Below, one piece after another: positions 48,674-56,817 of a stretch of 56,817 nucleotides of DNA. The notes beneath the pieces were generated by a model. It saw nothing but the letters and a program-made list of their open reading frames with translations, searched no databases and was not told the origin of the DNA. This DNA comes from Deltaproteobacteria bacterium (lineage in GTDB: Bacteria > SAR324 > XYD2-FULL-50-16), in assembly GCA_018645005.1 (NCBI GenBank), contig JABGPJ010000088.1:1-56817 (forward strand). The letters are read 5' to 3'. Positions within the stretch are counted from its first letter, which is position 1. Every line of letters starts with the position of its first letter. Position numbers and translations under genes: made by a program.

Positions 48674-49423
48674 ATGCTTGTCTCAAGAACGTTTATTAAA
48701 GACATTTGGACCCACAGTAAAAACGTTGCCTGTTTTTCCGCTCTGGTTTTACTCTTCAGCTTATTGTCATCCTGCCAGACGACCAGTTATTCCCTATCGG
48801 AAACACTCGTCAGCCGGTCGGCGAAAACACTGCGGGAGAATGCAAGCCCAGCTGAAAATATTCACCGTGATGAAACAATCATTTTATTGGGAAATTCGGC
48901 AGCTGTTTTTTTTGTTGACCTTGCTGAAAATACACCTGATCAGCTCTCCCATGATCTGTCGGATATTCTGAATCGGCGGCTGGAGCAAATGATGTTTTTT
49001 AATTCGGTCCAAAAGACAGACGATCTGGACCTCCTTTTCAAAAAAAATCGTTCACTCAACCAGTTAAAGGACCTTTACCTGGATAGTCTATCCCGTGTTT
49101 CCGTGTCGAATAAGGATATATCGAATCGCATGGGAAAGTATCTGAAAGTTGCAAACCTGGTTGTTTTACAGATCGACCGTTGGCCCTGCCAGGAATGTAA
49201 AGCCCCTTATCAATCCAGAATAAAGCTGCGGGTGATCGACGCACCATCCGGATTAATCATCTGGACGGGTATCAATGAGATCGCATCGGATAACGCTGCC
49301 GATATCACCCCCCCAAATGTACTTGCCCTTTCGGAAGAGATACTGGATAGTTTTCAACACCGGTTTAAGCGTAAATGGCATAGGATTAGATATCAGAATC
49401 TTAGTCTGCTGGCAAAGAATTAG
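48674..49423 (+). CDS. Putative lipoprotein, hypothetical
   Basis: Lipobox-like LLSSCQTT after hydrophobic N-terminus. Confidence 0.7.
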   Translation: MLVSRTFIKDIWTHSKNVACFSALVLLFSLLSSCQTTSYSLSETLVSRSAKTLRENASPAENIHRDETIILLGNSAAVFFVDLAENTPDQLSHDLSDILNRRLEQMMFFNSVQKTDDLDLLFKKNRSLNQLKDLYLDSLSRVSVSNKDISNRMGKYLKVANLVVLQIDRWPCQECKAPYQSRIKLRVIDAPSGLIIWTGINEIASDNAADITPPNVLALSEEILDSFQHRFKRKWHRIRYQNLSLLAKN

Positions 49424-49430
49424 GAGGTAC

Positions 49431-50027
49431 ATGCTTAGTAAAATCGATCGTAAAGTTCGCCACATGTTGACCAGCCAAACCGAAAGGCCAAAAATTCCAG
49501 CTGAGATTAAAAATAATCCACTCGTTAGTTATTTGAGGTTGTTTCAGAACCAGCATAAGGTAATTGCCACTCTCTATACAGGGCTGATCACGGCTTTTTC
49601 TGGATTTGTCCTGCTGTTGAGCCTTTTAATTATTAACATTTTGCATAACGATTTGCTACCCCTCTGGGGGGCTTTAGTACTCGGTTTAACAGATATCTTC
49701 CTCATGTTCGGAATTTTAAAAGCGTTCAAGGAGCTTCGCCGATATCGAGAGAAGAGTATACAGATTAGCAAACAGGTTTATGAATATTTGAAAAAAGATT
49801 TGGATAAATTAGAAAAAATACAACTGGAACATGCCTTTATTAGAGACTCACAACAAAAAGCGAAGAAGGTGATGCGGCGGCCGGGGAATCAATCGATGTC
49901 GGTCAAAGTGAGTGAGCACGAAGGGTGGGATTCCCAGCTGTGTCCTCATTGTGGTGCTTCTGTTGAAATGCTTGAGGAGGAATGCCCCCTTTGTCAGCAC
50001 ACACTTGGAAAACAATTGGAAAACTGA
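49431..50027 (+). CDS. Membrane protein with C-terminal zinc ribbon
   Basis: aggagg SD then ATG at 49431 (MLSKIDRK...), preferred over the tracked 49275 start; two TM segments; CPHCGASVEMLEEECPLCQHTLG. Confidence 0.8.
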   Translation: MLSKIDRKVRHMLTSQTERPKIPAEIKNNPLVSYLRLFQNQHKVIATLYTGLITAFSGFVLLLSLLIINILHNDLLPLWGALVLGLTDIFLMFGILKAFKELRRYREKSIQISKQVYEYLKKDLDKLEKIQLEHAFIRDSQQKAKKVMRRPGNQSMSVKVSEHEGWDSQLCPHCGASVEMLEEECPLCQHTLGKQLEN

Positions 50028-50036
50028 TTTTCCCTG

Positions 50037-51743
50037 TCAAGATGGTACCATCGCGTCCACAATCAACTGCCGTTTCTTCTCACCACGATAGTAATTCTCT
50101 GACAGCGTAAATGCGATATTGAAACGGGAGTCGTAGTCAGCTGAGACCGCACCATTCCAATAAATCATTTCAAGATCGGGCTTGAGTATCCATTTCAGAT
50201 GTTTTCCCGTCATGACGATTGGCAGTGGGAGCGATTGACCCTGAAGCATAAAAATTGTTTTTTTGTTCTCCTGGCCAAAGGGCTCGAACATCTTCAAGCG
50301 ATCAATTAATTTCTGGGTAAGCATCTCAAGCTTTACCTCAATATCTGCTTTAAAGACATCTGATTTGTGATTTGACATTATGCGAGTACAGACGTCGGTA
50401 TAGAGATGATGAAACTTCTCTAAGTTATCCTTTTTGATACTGAAGCCTGCAGCATTAACATGCCCGCCAAACCGCTCAAGATACATTTCGCATTCCTGAA
50501 GAATTTCCATCATATTTTCGTTTTTGGTGCGGGCGGAAGCCTTTAATACGCCAGGTTCGGAGTCAGAAACAACTATACTGGGCTGATTGAACTGGTCTGA
50601 GAGACGGCTGGCCACGATACCGATCAGGCCTTCGTGAAACGAGTTGTCATAAACCAATAGACCTTGCTTCTGTTCAACCAATGAGTGGGCTTTTTCAACC
50701 GCCATTTTAACCATTGTCTTCTGCTTTTTTCGCCGCTTTAAATTCAGTCTTTCGATATAGTTATAGCGACTGATAGCAATTTGCTCTGTCTCCGACATTA
50801 AGAATCCAACTCCTGCCATGGCATCTTTCATCCGCCCCGTTGCATTCAGCATGGGAGCAAGTCTGAATGCAATGCAGTTGCTGTCAAAAAATCGAATATG
50901 GGTTCTTTCTGCAAATACTTTTAAGTAATGAAAGAACTCATCGGAGCTATTCTGATGAATTCTTTTTGTCATTTGATCAAGACCGTATTTAGCAAAAAGG
51001 CGGTTTACCCCTAGAAGAGGCACCTGGTCTGCTATTGTACCAATCGCTACCAGATCAAGATGATGCAGAAGATTAGGCTCTTTTCCCTCTTTCCAGCTAT
51101 GTTGCTTTCTTAAGGCGGTCCTCACGGCTATCAGAAATACAAATACAACACCGACACCTGATAAATCCTTGAAGGGATAGGAACAGTTCTGCTGTTTAGG
51201 GTTAATGATAACACAATCCGGAAGAGCGTCATCCTGGGGTAAATGGTGATCAGTGACGATGACCGTGGCTCCCGTTGTTTGAATCCTGTCTATTTCATTT
51301 TTTGCCGTGATACCATTATCAACGGTAATAACCAGGTCTGGATTTTTTAAGAGAATTTCATCAACGGATTTGGAGGTCAATCCATAGCCGTGAATAAAAC
51401 GGTTAGGGATGAAACTCTCAAAGTTTAAATAATCCATTTTTTGAAGGAAACGGGTCAATAACACTGTCGAAGTTATGCCATCAACATCGTAATCGCCAAC
51501 AATGAGGATTTTTTTATTTTTGCTGACTGCCTCCAGAAGCAATTCAACGGCTAGCGTCACTCCTTTGAGCAATTCAGGATCAGGAATGTCTTCCAGGGAG
51601 GGCTGCAAAAACGCATGCCGATCGTCCGGGGCAAAGCTTTCCATGATCAGCTGAACAATATCTTCTTCAACACTATCTGCGCTAGTTTCATCATACCACG
51701 CAGACAGAGGAATATTGGGAACTATTGTTGCTGACTGAGTCAT
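50037..51743 (-). CDS. recJ: Single-stranded-DNA-specific exonuclease RecJ
   Basis: ILIVGDYDVDGITSTVLLTRFL, VDNGITAKNEI, VTDHHLP, HEGLIGIVASRLSDQFNQPSIV, ERFGGHVNAAGFSI. Confidence 0.95.
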   Translation of the reverse strand: MTQSATIVPNIPLSAWYDETSADSVEEDIVQLIMESFAPDDRHAFLQPSLEDIPDPELLKGVTLAVELLLEAVSKNKKILIVGDYDVDGITSTVLLTRFLQKMDYLNFESFIPNRFIHGYGLTSKSVDEILLKNPDLVITVDNGITAKNEIDRIQTTGATVIVTDHHLPQDDALPDCVIINPKQQNCSYPFKDLSGVGVVFVFLIAVRTALRKQHSWKEGKEPNLLHHLDLVAIGTIADQVPLLGVNRLFAKYGLDQMTKRIHQNSSDEFFHYLKVFAERTHIRFFDSNCIAFRLAPMLNATGRMKDAMAGVGFLMSETEQIAISRYNYIERLNLKRRKKQKTMVKMAVEKAHSLVEQKQGLLVYDNSFHEGLIGIVASRLSDQFNQPSIVVSDSEPGVLKASARTKNENMMEILQECEMYLERFGGHVNAAGFSIKKDNLEKFHHLYTDVCTRIMSNHKSDVFKADIEVKLEMLTQKLIDRLKMFEPFGQENKKTIFMLQGQSLPLPIVMTGKHLKWILKPDLEMIYWNGAVSADYDSRFNIAFTLSENYYRGEKKRQLIVDAMVPS

Positions 51744-54067
51744 TTTTTTCCTTTGATAACCGTAAACCGCGATCTTCTTGACGTGTTTGTATCCATCGCT
51801 TTAATAAAATACTTGGACTGTTCAAAATATTGGTTTTGTGAACCGGGTTCATTTTGATCAGCATATTTCTTGATAAACCAGTCAAAATAGACTCTCGATT
51901 GTACAAAATTCTCCATTTTATAATTTGACAATCCCTTTAGAAAGTTCAACTCCTCTTCATTCTTTGCGGAGGGAGCTATTTTTATGAGAACCGTCAAACA
52001 GGCATCCCATTTGTGCATTGCCTTATAAAGCCTCGCCTGTTTAATCCAAAGCATTTGCAATGTGTCGTGGTGGGTTTCGATGTCCTGCTCAAAATTTCCG
52101 ATTAACTTTTCGAATGCTTCAGGGGAGTAAGTTACAGCTTCGAAACGAGGAAAATCTATCAGCACAATTTTTTGTCCAAATTGTTTGCTATTAGGTTGTG
52201 GTGTTATCTTCAGGATTCGATCTACCCTTGATTGCAAGGAAAACTCGTTTAACTGTGAATCATCCAAAATGAAGGGGACAGGGGATGCACATTTTTTGCA
52301 CGAAAAGGACTGTGGTACCCATACGGAATCGGCTGACAATCGGTTCATTCTTAAAATAGACCCTTCATCCACATAAATAACCTCCACGGAATATTGAAAC
52401 GTGTTGTCGCAACTATTGCAGTGTAACCTGACAGGCTTTTTCATCCCTGATCTTTGAAGCTCCGAGAGATTCAGATTTTTTAAATCTTCTAGAATATTTT
52501 TCGGAACCGGTTTGTCAAAGATTTCACAGATGATAAAGACCAGGCGGGCAATTTCAAATTCACCCGGTTCATATTTTTCCAACAGCAGCGTGATGAATTC
52601 AGAATCCGGGATATATTCGATTGTCTGATAGAGAGTTTCTGCATGATGTTGGATCAGATATCTGAAATTATCTTTGAGTAACTCCCTGACTTTCACATTC
52701 GGATGGGTTTGAAACATCTGCAGAGCATAATCGACAGCGACACGATCTTGTTTGTGGATATAATATTCGAAATTAGCATTGTAAATCTGGCTGAGCCCAT
52801 TCGTTAAGTGCGCTGAATAATTTGGATTTGGAAAAATTGACGGCCAGGGGATATCATACCCCAGCACTTCCTCCCGCAGAAAAGACCACAGAATTTCATT
52901 GCGTGTATCTTCAGCGCTGAGTGGAGAGTAATCGTGGACGATCTCCAGCTGTTCGGGCTGCCAAGTTGGCGCATCCGGAAAAAACATAGACAAGATTTCC
53001 TCCCGATACTCTTTTATCAGAAGGGATGAATGATAATAATTGGCAATACTTTCGACATATTTAGTTGGTTCCAACAACCACTTCGAAACTGATTTTTCAA
53101 GTATAATCAGCAAAGGTACCGTCAGAAGAAAAAGAGACTCCAACTCCAAAATCTTAGGGATCGTTTTTGAAAAAGAGTGATGATTTTTGTTAAAACTTTG
53201 GATCACCCATCGTAGTTTTGAGGGTTGTTGGGTATCCTGTAAAAGATATTCGACCCATTTCTCAAGCACAACCAGAAAATGCTGATGATCCCTGGGTGCC
53301 ACGGGGTGTATGCGGTCATAACTGCCAAAGGCGGTCTCCAGATCCAACCAGTACTGGCGGTCAGTAATGTTTTCACTCAAGCCCAAAAGAATATAGCACT
53401 GTTCATAAATCGAACTGATAGAATAACCCCTCAAGAGATTTTCCGACCACCAGCTTTTCAGTTCCATCTGCCCGAAATGTTCAACTAATCTGAATGTCAG
53501 TTCAGCATCAGAATTCAGTTCCCTTAAAACAAAATACTGATCGAGAATGGACAGAAAATCCAATTTGTTGTCACAGAAGACTAAAAGGTTCAGAAAGAGT
53601 ACTGAGCTCTTGATGGCATCATGTTGTGACTGTTGGAGCGTTTTGATGACCTTTTGAAAATTGAGTTCCCGATCAATTTCAAGGTAGGCATACGTCGCAA
53701 CATCGTACTCCATGCGTGTTGATTGATCACTAACAGCCAGCTGCTCAAACCATTTTTGTATCAGGGTTTTGGAAAAATCATTGGGAAATCTGGACAAAAC
53801 GAGTGCAGAAGAGTATTTGATCTGCCCATCCGACTCACGAAAAATCTTCAAAATATCCGGGAGAAATTCCAGGGCTCCGATTTCTGCAATTTTTGCTATA
53901 CCGGCATCCTGAATATCTGTAAAGGGAGCGTTTAGAAATTCTGACAGATAGGGCCTAATCTGTTCGTTTTCTAAACGCATGATCTGGTAAGCCCCCCAGA
54001 CTGCTATTATCTCATAATTGGACTTTAAGGCCTTCTTGAGACAGTCATGCCCAAATAAACTTTCCAT
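51740..54067 (-). CDS. Large HEAT-like repeat / zinc-ribbon / TPR-like protein, hypothetical
   Basis: 775-aa ORF overlapping recJ by 4 nt; HEAT-like N-terminus; HCNSCDNTFQYS...FSCKKCASPVPF zinc ribbon. Confidence 0.75.
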   Translation of the reverse strand: MESLFGHDCLKKALKSNYEIIAVWGAYQIMRLENEQIRPYLSEFLNAPFTDIQDAGIAKIAEIGALEFLPDILKIFRESDGQIKYSSALVLSRFPNDFSKTLIQKWFEQLAVSDQSTRMEYDVATYAYLEIDRELNFQKVIKTLQQSQHDAIKSSVLFLNLLVFCDNKLDFLSILDQYFVLRELNSDAELTFRLVEHFGQMELKSWWSENLLRGYSISSIYEQCYILLGLSENITDRQYWLDLETAFGSYDRIHPVAPRDHQHFLVVLEKWVEYLLQDTQQPSKLRWVIQSFNKNHHSFSKTIPKILELESLFLLTVPLLIILEKSVSKWLLEPTKYVESIANYYHSSLLIKEYREEILSMFFPDAPTWQPEQLEIVHDYSPLSAEDTRNEILWSFLREEVLGYDIPWPSIFPNPNYSAHLTNGLSQIYNANFEYYIHKQDRVAVDYALQMFQTHPNVKVRELLKDNFRYLIQHHAETLYQTIEYIPDSEFITLLLEKYEPGEFEIARLVFIICEIFDKPVPKNILEDLKNLNLSELQRSGMKKPVRLHCNSCDNTFQYSVEVIYVDEGSILRMNRLSADSVWVPQSFSCKKCASPVPFILDDSQLNEFSLQSRVDRILKITPQPNSKQFGQKIVLIDFPRFEAVTYSPEAFEKLIGNFEQDIETHHDTLQMLWIKQARLYKAMHKWDACLTVLIKIAPSAKNEEELNFLKGLSNYKMENFVQSRVYFDWFIKKYADQNEPGSQNQYFEQSKYFIKAMDTNTSRRSRFTVIKGKK

Positions 54068-54531
54068 ATGACAATATGCACTTGATCGAAACGCCTAACC
54101 TAATAATTTATGAAATGCTCATCTCATTCAAAAAGAGCGAAAACTTATGCCTGATTTCTGGTAATTCGAAACATCCATCGTGGACCCTATCTTATTAGAT
54201 TATCACAATGATGCGTAATTCAACCCAACAAGAGGACTATTGGGCAGTCTTAGATTTCTCCAGGTCAGCAATGCTCTGGGTCAGGAAACGTTGTCTGATT
54301 TGAAAAACAGGATCTCATTCCAACACTTGTATTCAGATTCAAGCAGAGAACAAGAGGAGGGTTGCTTCGCTATGTAATGTTGACTATAGACTACTCATAG
54401 GAGGGAAAAGCTACAAGCAAAAAAGAGGTAACTCTTTACTTCTGTTCAGCTTTTGATATATTAAAAATATATAGAAACTCTTTATATTTTCTAAGTCTAC
54501 GAAAAAATGGCTCAAAATTTCAGGAATTACC

Positions 54532-55827
54532 ATGAAACCCTATTTTAATGCGGAAGATACAAAGATAAAAAGACTGGGCAAGGCGACAATCGAATCTCCC
54601 TTGCATATATCATATGGGATTTCAAAGAATGACCAGATCTTGTTTCATCCTTATCCGGGAATTGATCAAGAGGGATCGCCGGTTACATTCGAGATATCAC
54701 AACCTGAAAAGCTTATCTATTTCGATCCTACAAAAGTGACCGCAGGTATTGTCACTTGTGGGGGATTGTGTCCCGGGCTCAACAATGTTATCCGCGCTAT
54801 CGTACTCGGGTTATACCATGCTTATAAGGTACGAAGTATTTTCGGTATTCGGTATGGTTTTCAGGGATTTATTCCAAAGTATGGACATCCGTTGGTCAAA
54901 TTAACACCCGAAGTCGTTGCGGACATTCATGAGCAGGGCGGCACTATTCTCGGTTCATCCCGCGGGGCCCAATCCATTGAAGAGATTGTAGATTCGTTGG
55001 AAAGGCAAAACATGAATATGCTCTTCATCATTGGGGGCGATGGAACTTTGAATGCAGCAGCTAAGATCGCCAAAGAAGTATCCGAAAGGAATTTAAAGAT
55101 TTCAGTCGTCGCGATTCCAAAGACTATTGACAATGATATCTCGTGTGTTTCCCGATCTTTCGGATTTGAAACGGCTGTAGAGACAGCAACACAGGCGATT
55201 CAATGTGCTCATACAGAGGCCCAGTCCTATCCCAATGGAATCGGATTGGTGAAACTGATGGGGCGCTATTCCGGTTTTATCGCTGCTACTGCTGCAGTTG
55301 CGCAAAGAGATGTTAATTTTGTGCTGGTTCCAGAGGTTGATTTTGATCTGGAAGGCGCCAATGGCTTTTTAGAAGTTCTCAGAGCACGTCTGGAGCAACG
55401 TTCCCATGCGGTCATAGTCGTGGCCGAAGGTGCCGGGCAGAAATTTTTTGATTCACTCCAGGTCGAAACCGACAAATCCGGCAATGTTAAACTTAAAGAT
55501 ATCGGGGTATACCTCCAAAAGCAGATCCAAGAGTACTTCCAAAAGCTGCATATTGAGACAAATCTAAAATATATCGACCCCAGTTACATTGTCCGGTCAG
55601 TCCCTGCCAATACCAATGACGGACTTTTCAGCGCTATACTCGGCCAGAATGCCGTTCATGCGGCCATGGCTGGCAAATCAGATTTGGTCGTCTCGATCTG
55701 GCACGGCGTCTATTGTCAGCTACCCATTGCACTGGCTATTACAGAACGGAAGAAGCTCCACCCCAGCTCAAGGCTCTGGGTCAACGTTCTGGAATCAACC
55801 GGACAACCTACTTTTAAAGCTGGTTGA
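54532..55827 (+). CDS. 6-phosphofructokinase (GGDG + PKTIDND subtype)
   Basis: GIVTCGGLCPGLNNVIRAIVLGL, FIIGGDGTLNAAAKI, VAIPKTIDNDIS, KLMGRYSGFIAATAAVA. Confidence 0.95.
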   Translation: MKPYFNAEDTKIKRLGKATIESPLHISYGISKNDQILFHPYPGIDQEGSPVTFEISQPEKLIYFDPTKVTAGIVTCGGLCPGLNNVIRAIVLGLYHAYKVRSIFGIRYGFQGFIPKYGHPLVKLTPEVVADIHEQGGTILGSSRGAQSIEEIVDSLERQNMNMLFIIGGDGTLNAAAKIAKEVSERNLKISVVAIPKTIDNDISCVSRSFGFETAVETATQAIQCAHTEAQSYPNGIGLVKLMGRYSGFIAATAAVAQRDVNFVLVPEVDFDLEGANGFLEVLRARLEQRSHAVIVVAEGAGQKFFDSLQVETDKSGNVKLKDIGVYLQKQIQEYFQKLHIETNLKYIDPSYIVRSVPANTNDGLFSAILGQNAVHAAMAGKSDLVVSIWHGVYCQLPIALAITERKKLHPSSRLWVNVLESTGQPTFKAG

Positions 55828-55854
55828 TTAGTAAAAGCCCGGTGTTCCGTGCTG

Positions 55855-56208
55855 TTATAAGTCATCCAGAAGCTCAGTCAATGCCAACCGGGTTTTTTCA
55901 AATACCCCATCCACCTGGTCGACTATGAGATGGACATTCTCAGGGTGAGCTTCTTCAATTGTCCTTCCAATCTCGCTGAGATGTACTGCCCCTAAATTCA
56001 GGCTCATGCCTTTCAACTTGTGTCCCAGATTTTTAACATCCTCATAATCGAGCATTTGATGACTTTTTTTCAATTTTGCAATTAGCTTAGGGACTTCAAG
56101 ATTGAAAATATTTATCAGATTTTTGAGAAATGAGCCTGCAATATCTTTTCTGGCTGCAAGAAAATTTCTATCAACGATTAGAGGTTCTGATTGATCTTCG
56201 CTATTCAT
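55855..56208 (-). CDS. HPt (histidine phosphotransfer) domain protein
   Basis: DVKNLGHKLKGMSLNLGAVHLSEIGRTIEE. Confidence 0.85.
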   Translation of the reverse strand: MNSEDQSEPLIVDRNFLAARKDIAGSFLKNLINIFNLEVPKLIAKLKKSHQMLDYEDVKNLGHKLKGMSLNLGAVHLSEIGRTIEEAHPENVHLIVDQVDGVFEKTRLALTELLDDL

Positions 56209-56272
56209 AAGAGAAAGTAATAACTTGGCTGCATTTTCACCTGGAGTGCGTTGGACATTCCCACAAAACGGA

Positions 56273-56776
56273 TCAGGGATGTGATTTTAGATACCCTTGC
56301 AGGAATATCTTTTGATTGGTTGATAGTGCTGTATAAGGTCGCAGCATACGCACTCTTGCAATCGCCTGGTCCCCATCGAGATGCTCTTTGATTGCCAGCC
56401 AGGCACAAAGAACTGTACCGGTTCTTCCACGACCCTCCAGGCAATGAACGGCAACCCCTAATTTGCTCTCCTGTGCTTGATTAATAAAAGTTAAGGCACG
56501 GTCCAGAGCCTCTGTTGTTGGAGCCTCCCCGTCATCTATCGGTTCATGCAGCAGTCTGAATCCGGCCTCGAGATGTCGGTCTCCATACAGATTATCTTCT
56601 GTTAGAGTCAATATCGCGCCAATTCCACATGCTTTGAGCGCGGCGTGTGTCCCTTCCAGCTTATTCAGCCAGGGCTCCCCCATCCCAGCAACAGTGTAGG
56701 AGGAGAGGAAGCTGAAATGTATTTGATGCAGAATCGGCGAATCAAACCTATTTTGACTTTTGTGTGAATAAAACAA
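56273..56776 (-). CDS. Dual-specificity/tyrosine phosphatase
   Basis: P-loop VAVHCLEGRGRTGTVLCAWLA; DDGEAPTTEALDRALTFI. Confidence 0.88.
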   Translation of the reverse strand: MFYSHKSQNRFDSPILHQIHFSFLSSYTVAGMGEPWLNKLEGTHAALKACGIGAILTLTEDNLYGDRHLEAGFRLLHEPIDDGEAPTTEALDRALTFINQAQESKLGVAVHCLEGRGRTGTVLCAWLAIKEHLDGDQAIARVRMLRPYTALSTNQKIFLQGYLKSHP

Positions 56777-56817
56777 TTGTCTCCTATGACATGTAACACT
56801 GTATATATCCTAATAAT

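Noticed and set aside
1-56817. CRISPR array, prophage, complete IS element or toxin-antitoxin pair
   Set aside because: No regularly spaced repeats, phage structural genes, transposase, or convincing TA pair seen in the translations.

Overview
This 56.8 kb bacterial chromosomal window is gene-dense and mostly housekeeping. Gene content looks deltaproteobacteria-like (Desulfobacterota or SAR324), but taxonomy is inferred only. Recognisable loci include thrC, truA, thioredoxin, alaS, a gmhB-like gene, a two-gene gspE-gspF cluster, trpDCF, an AlaA-type aminotransferase, recR-ybaB-dnaX, ffs, four tRNAs, serS, mraY, lysS, paired acyl-CoA dehydrogenases, recJ, and an atypical pfk. There is no CRISPR array, complete IS element or prophage. 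The most unusual segment is 4.2-6.2 kb. A tyrosine recombinase there resembles, from memory, the chlamydial-plasmid integrases pGP7-D/pGP8-D. It lies 75 bp downstream of a perfect 11-6-11 bp palindrome with dif-site architecture (TGTGGTTATAA-CCTCAA-TTATAACCACA). Next to it is a solitary rplC (ribosomal protein L3), detached from its S10 operon neighbours and carrying its own near-perfect sigma70 promoter. Other notable signals: a dnaX A10 slippage/-1 frameshift site with an upstream SD-like element that should produce gamma and tau; a serS-tRNASer-tRNASer-tRNAArg(GCG)-tRNASer-ffs-dnaX array with a rare G34 tRNA-Arg; a 99-bp MITE-like element with imperfect TIRs and a possible TAA duplication; a B12-type radical SAM protein with a CX4CX2C cluster motif; a STAND-like ATPase with wHTH and TPRs; and a HEAT/zinc-ribbon protein overlapping recJ. 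All calls are from reading sequence and ORF translations; no searches were run.
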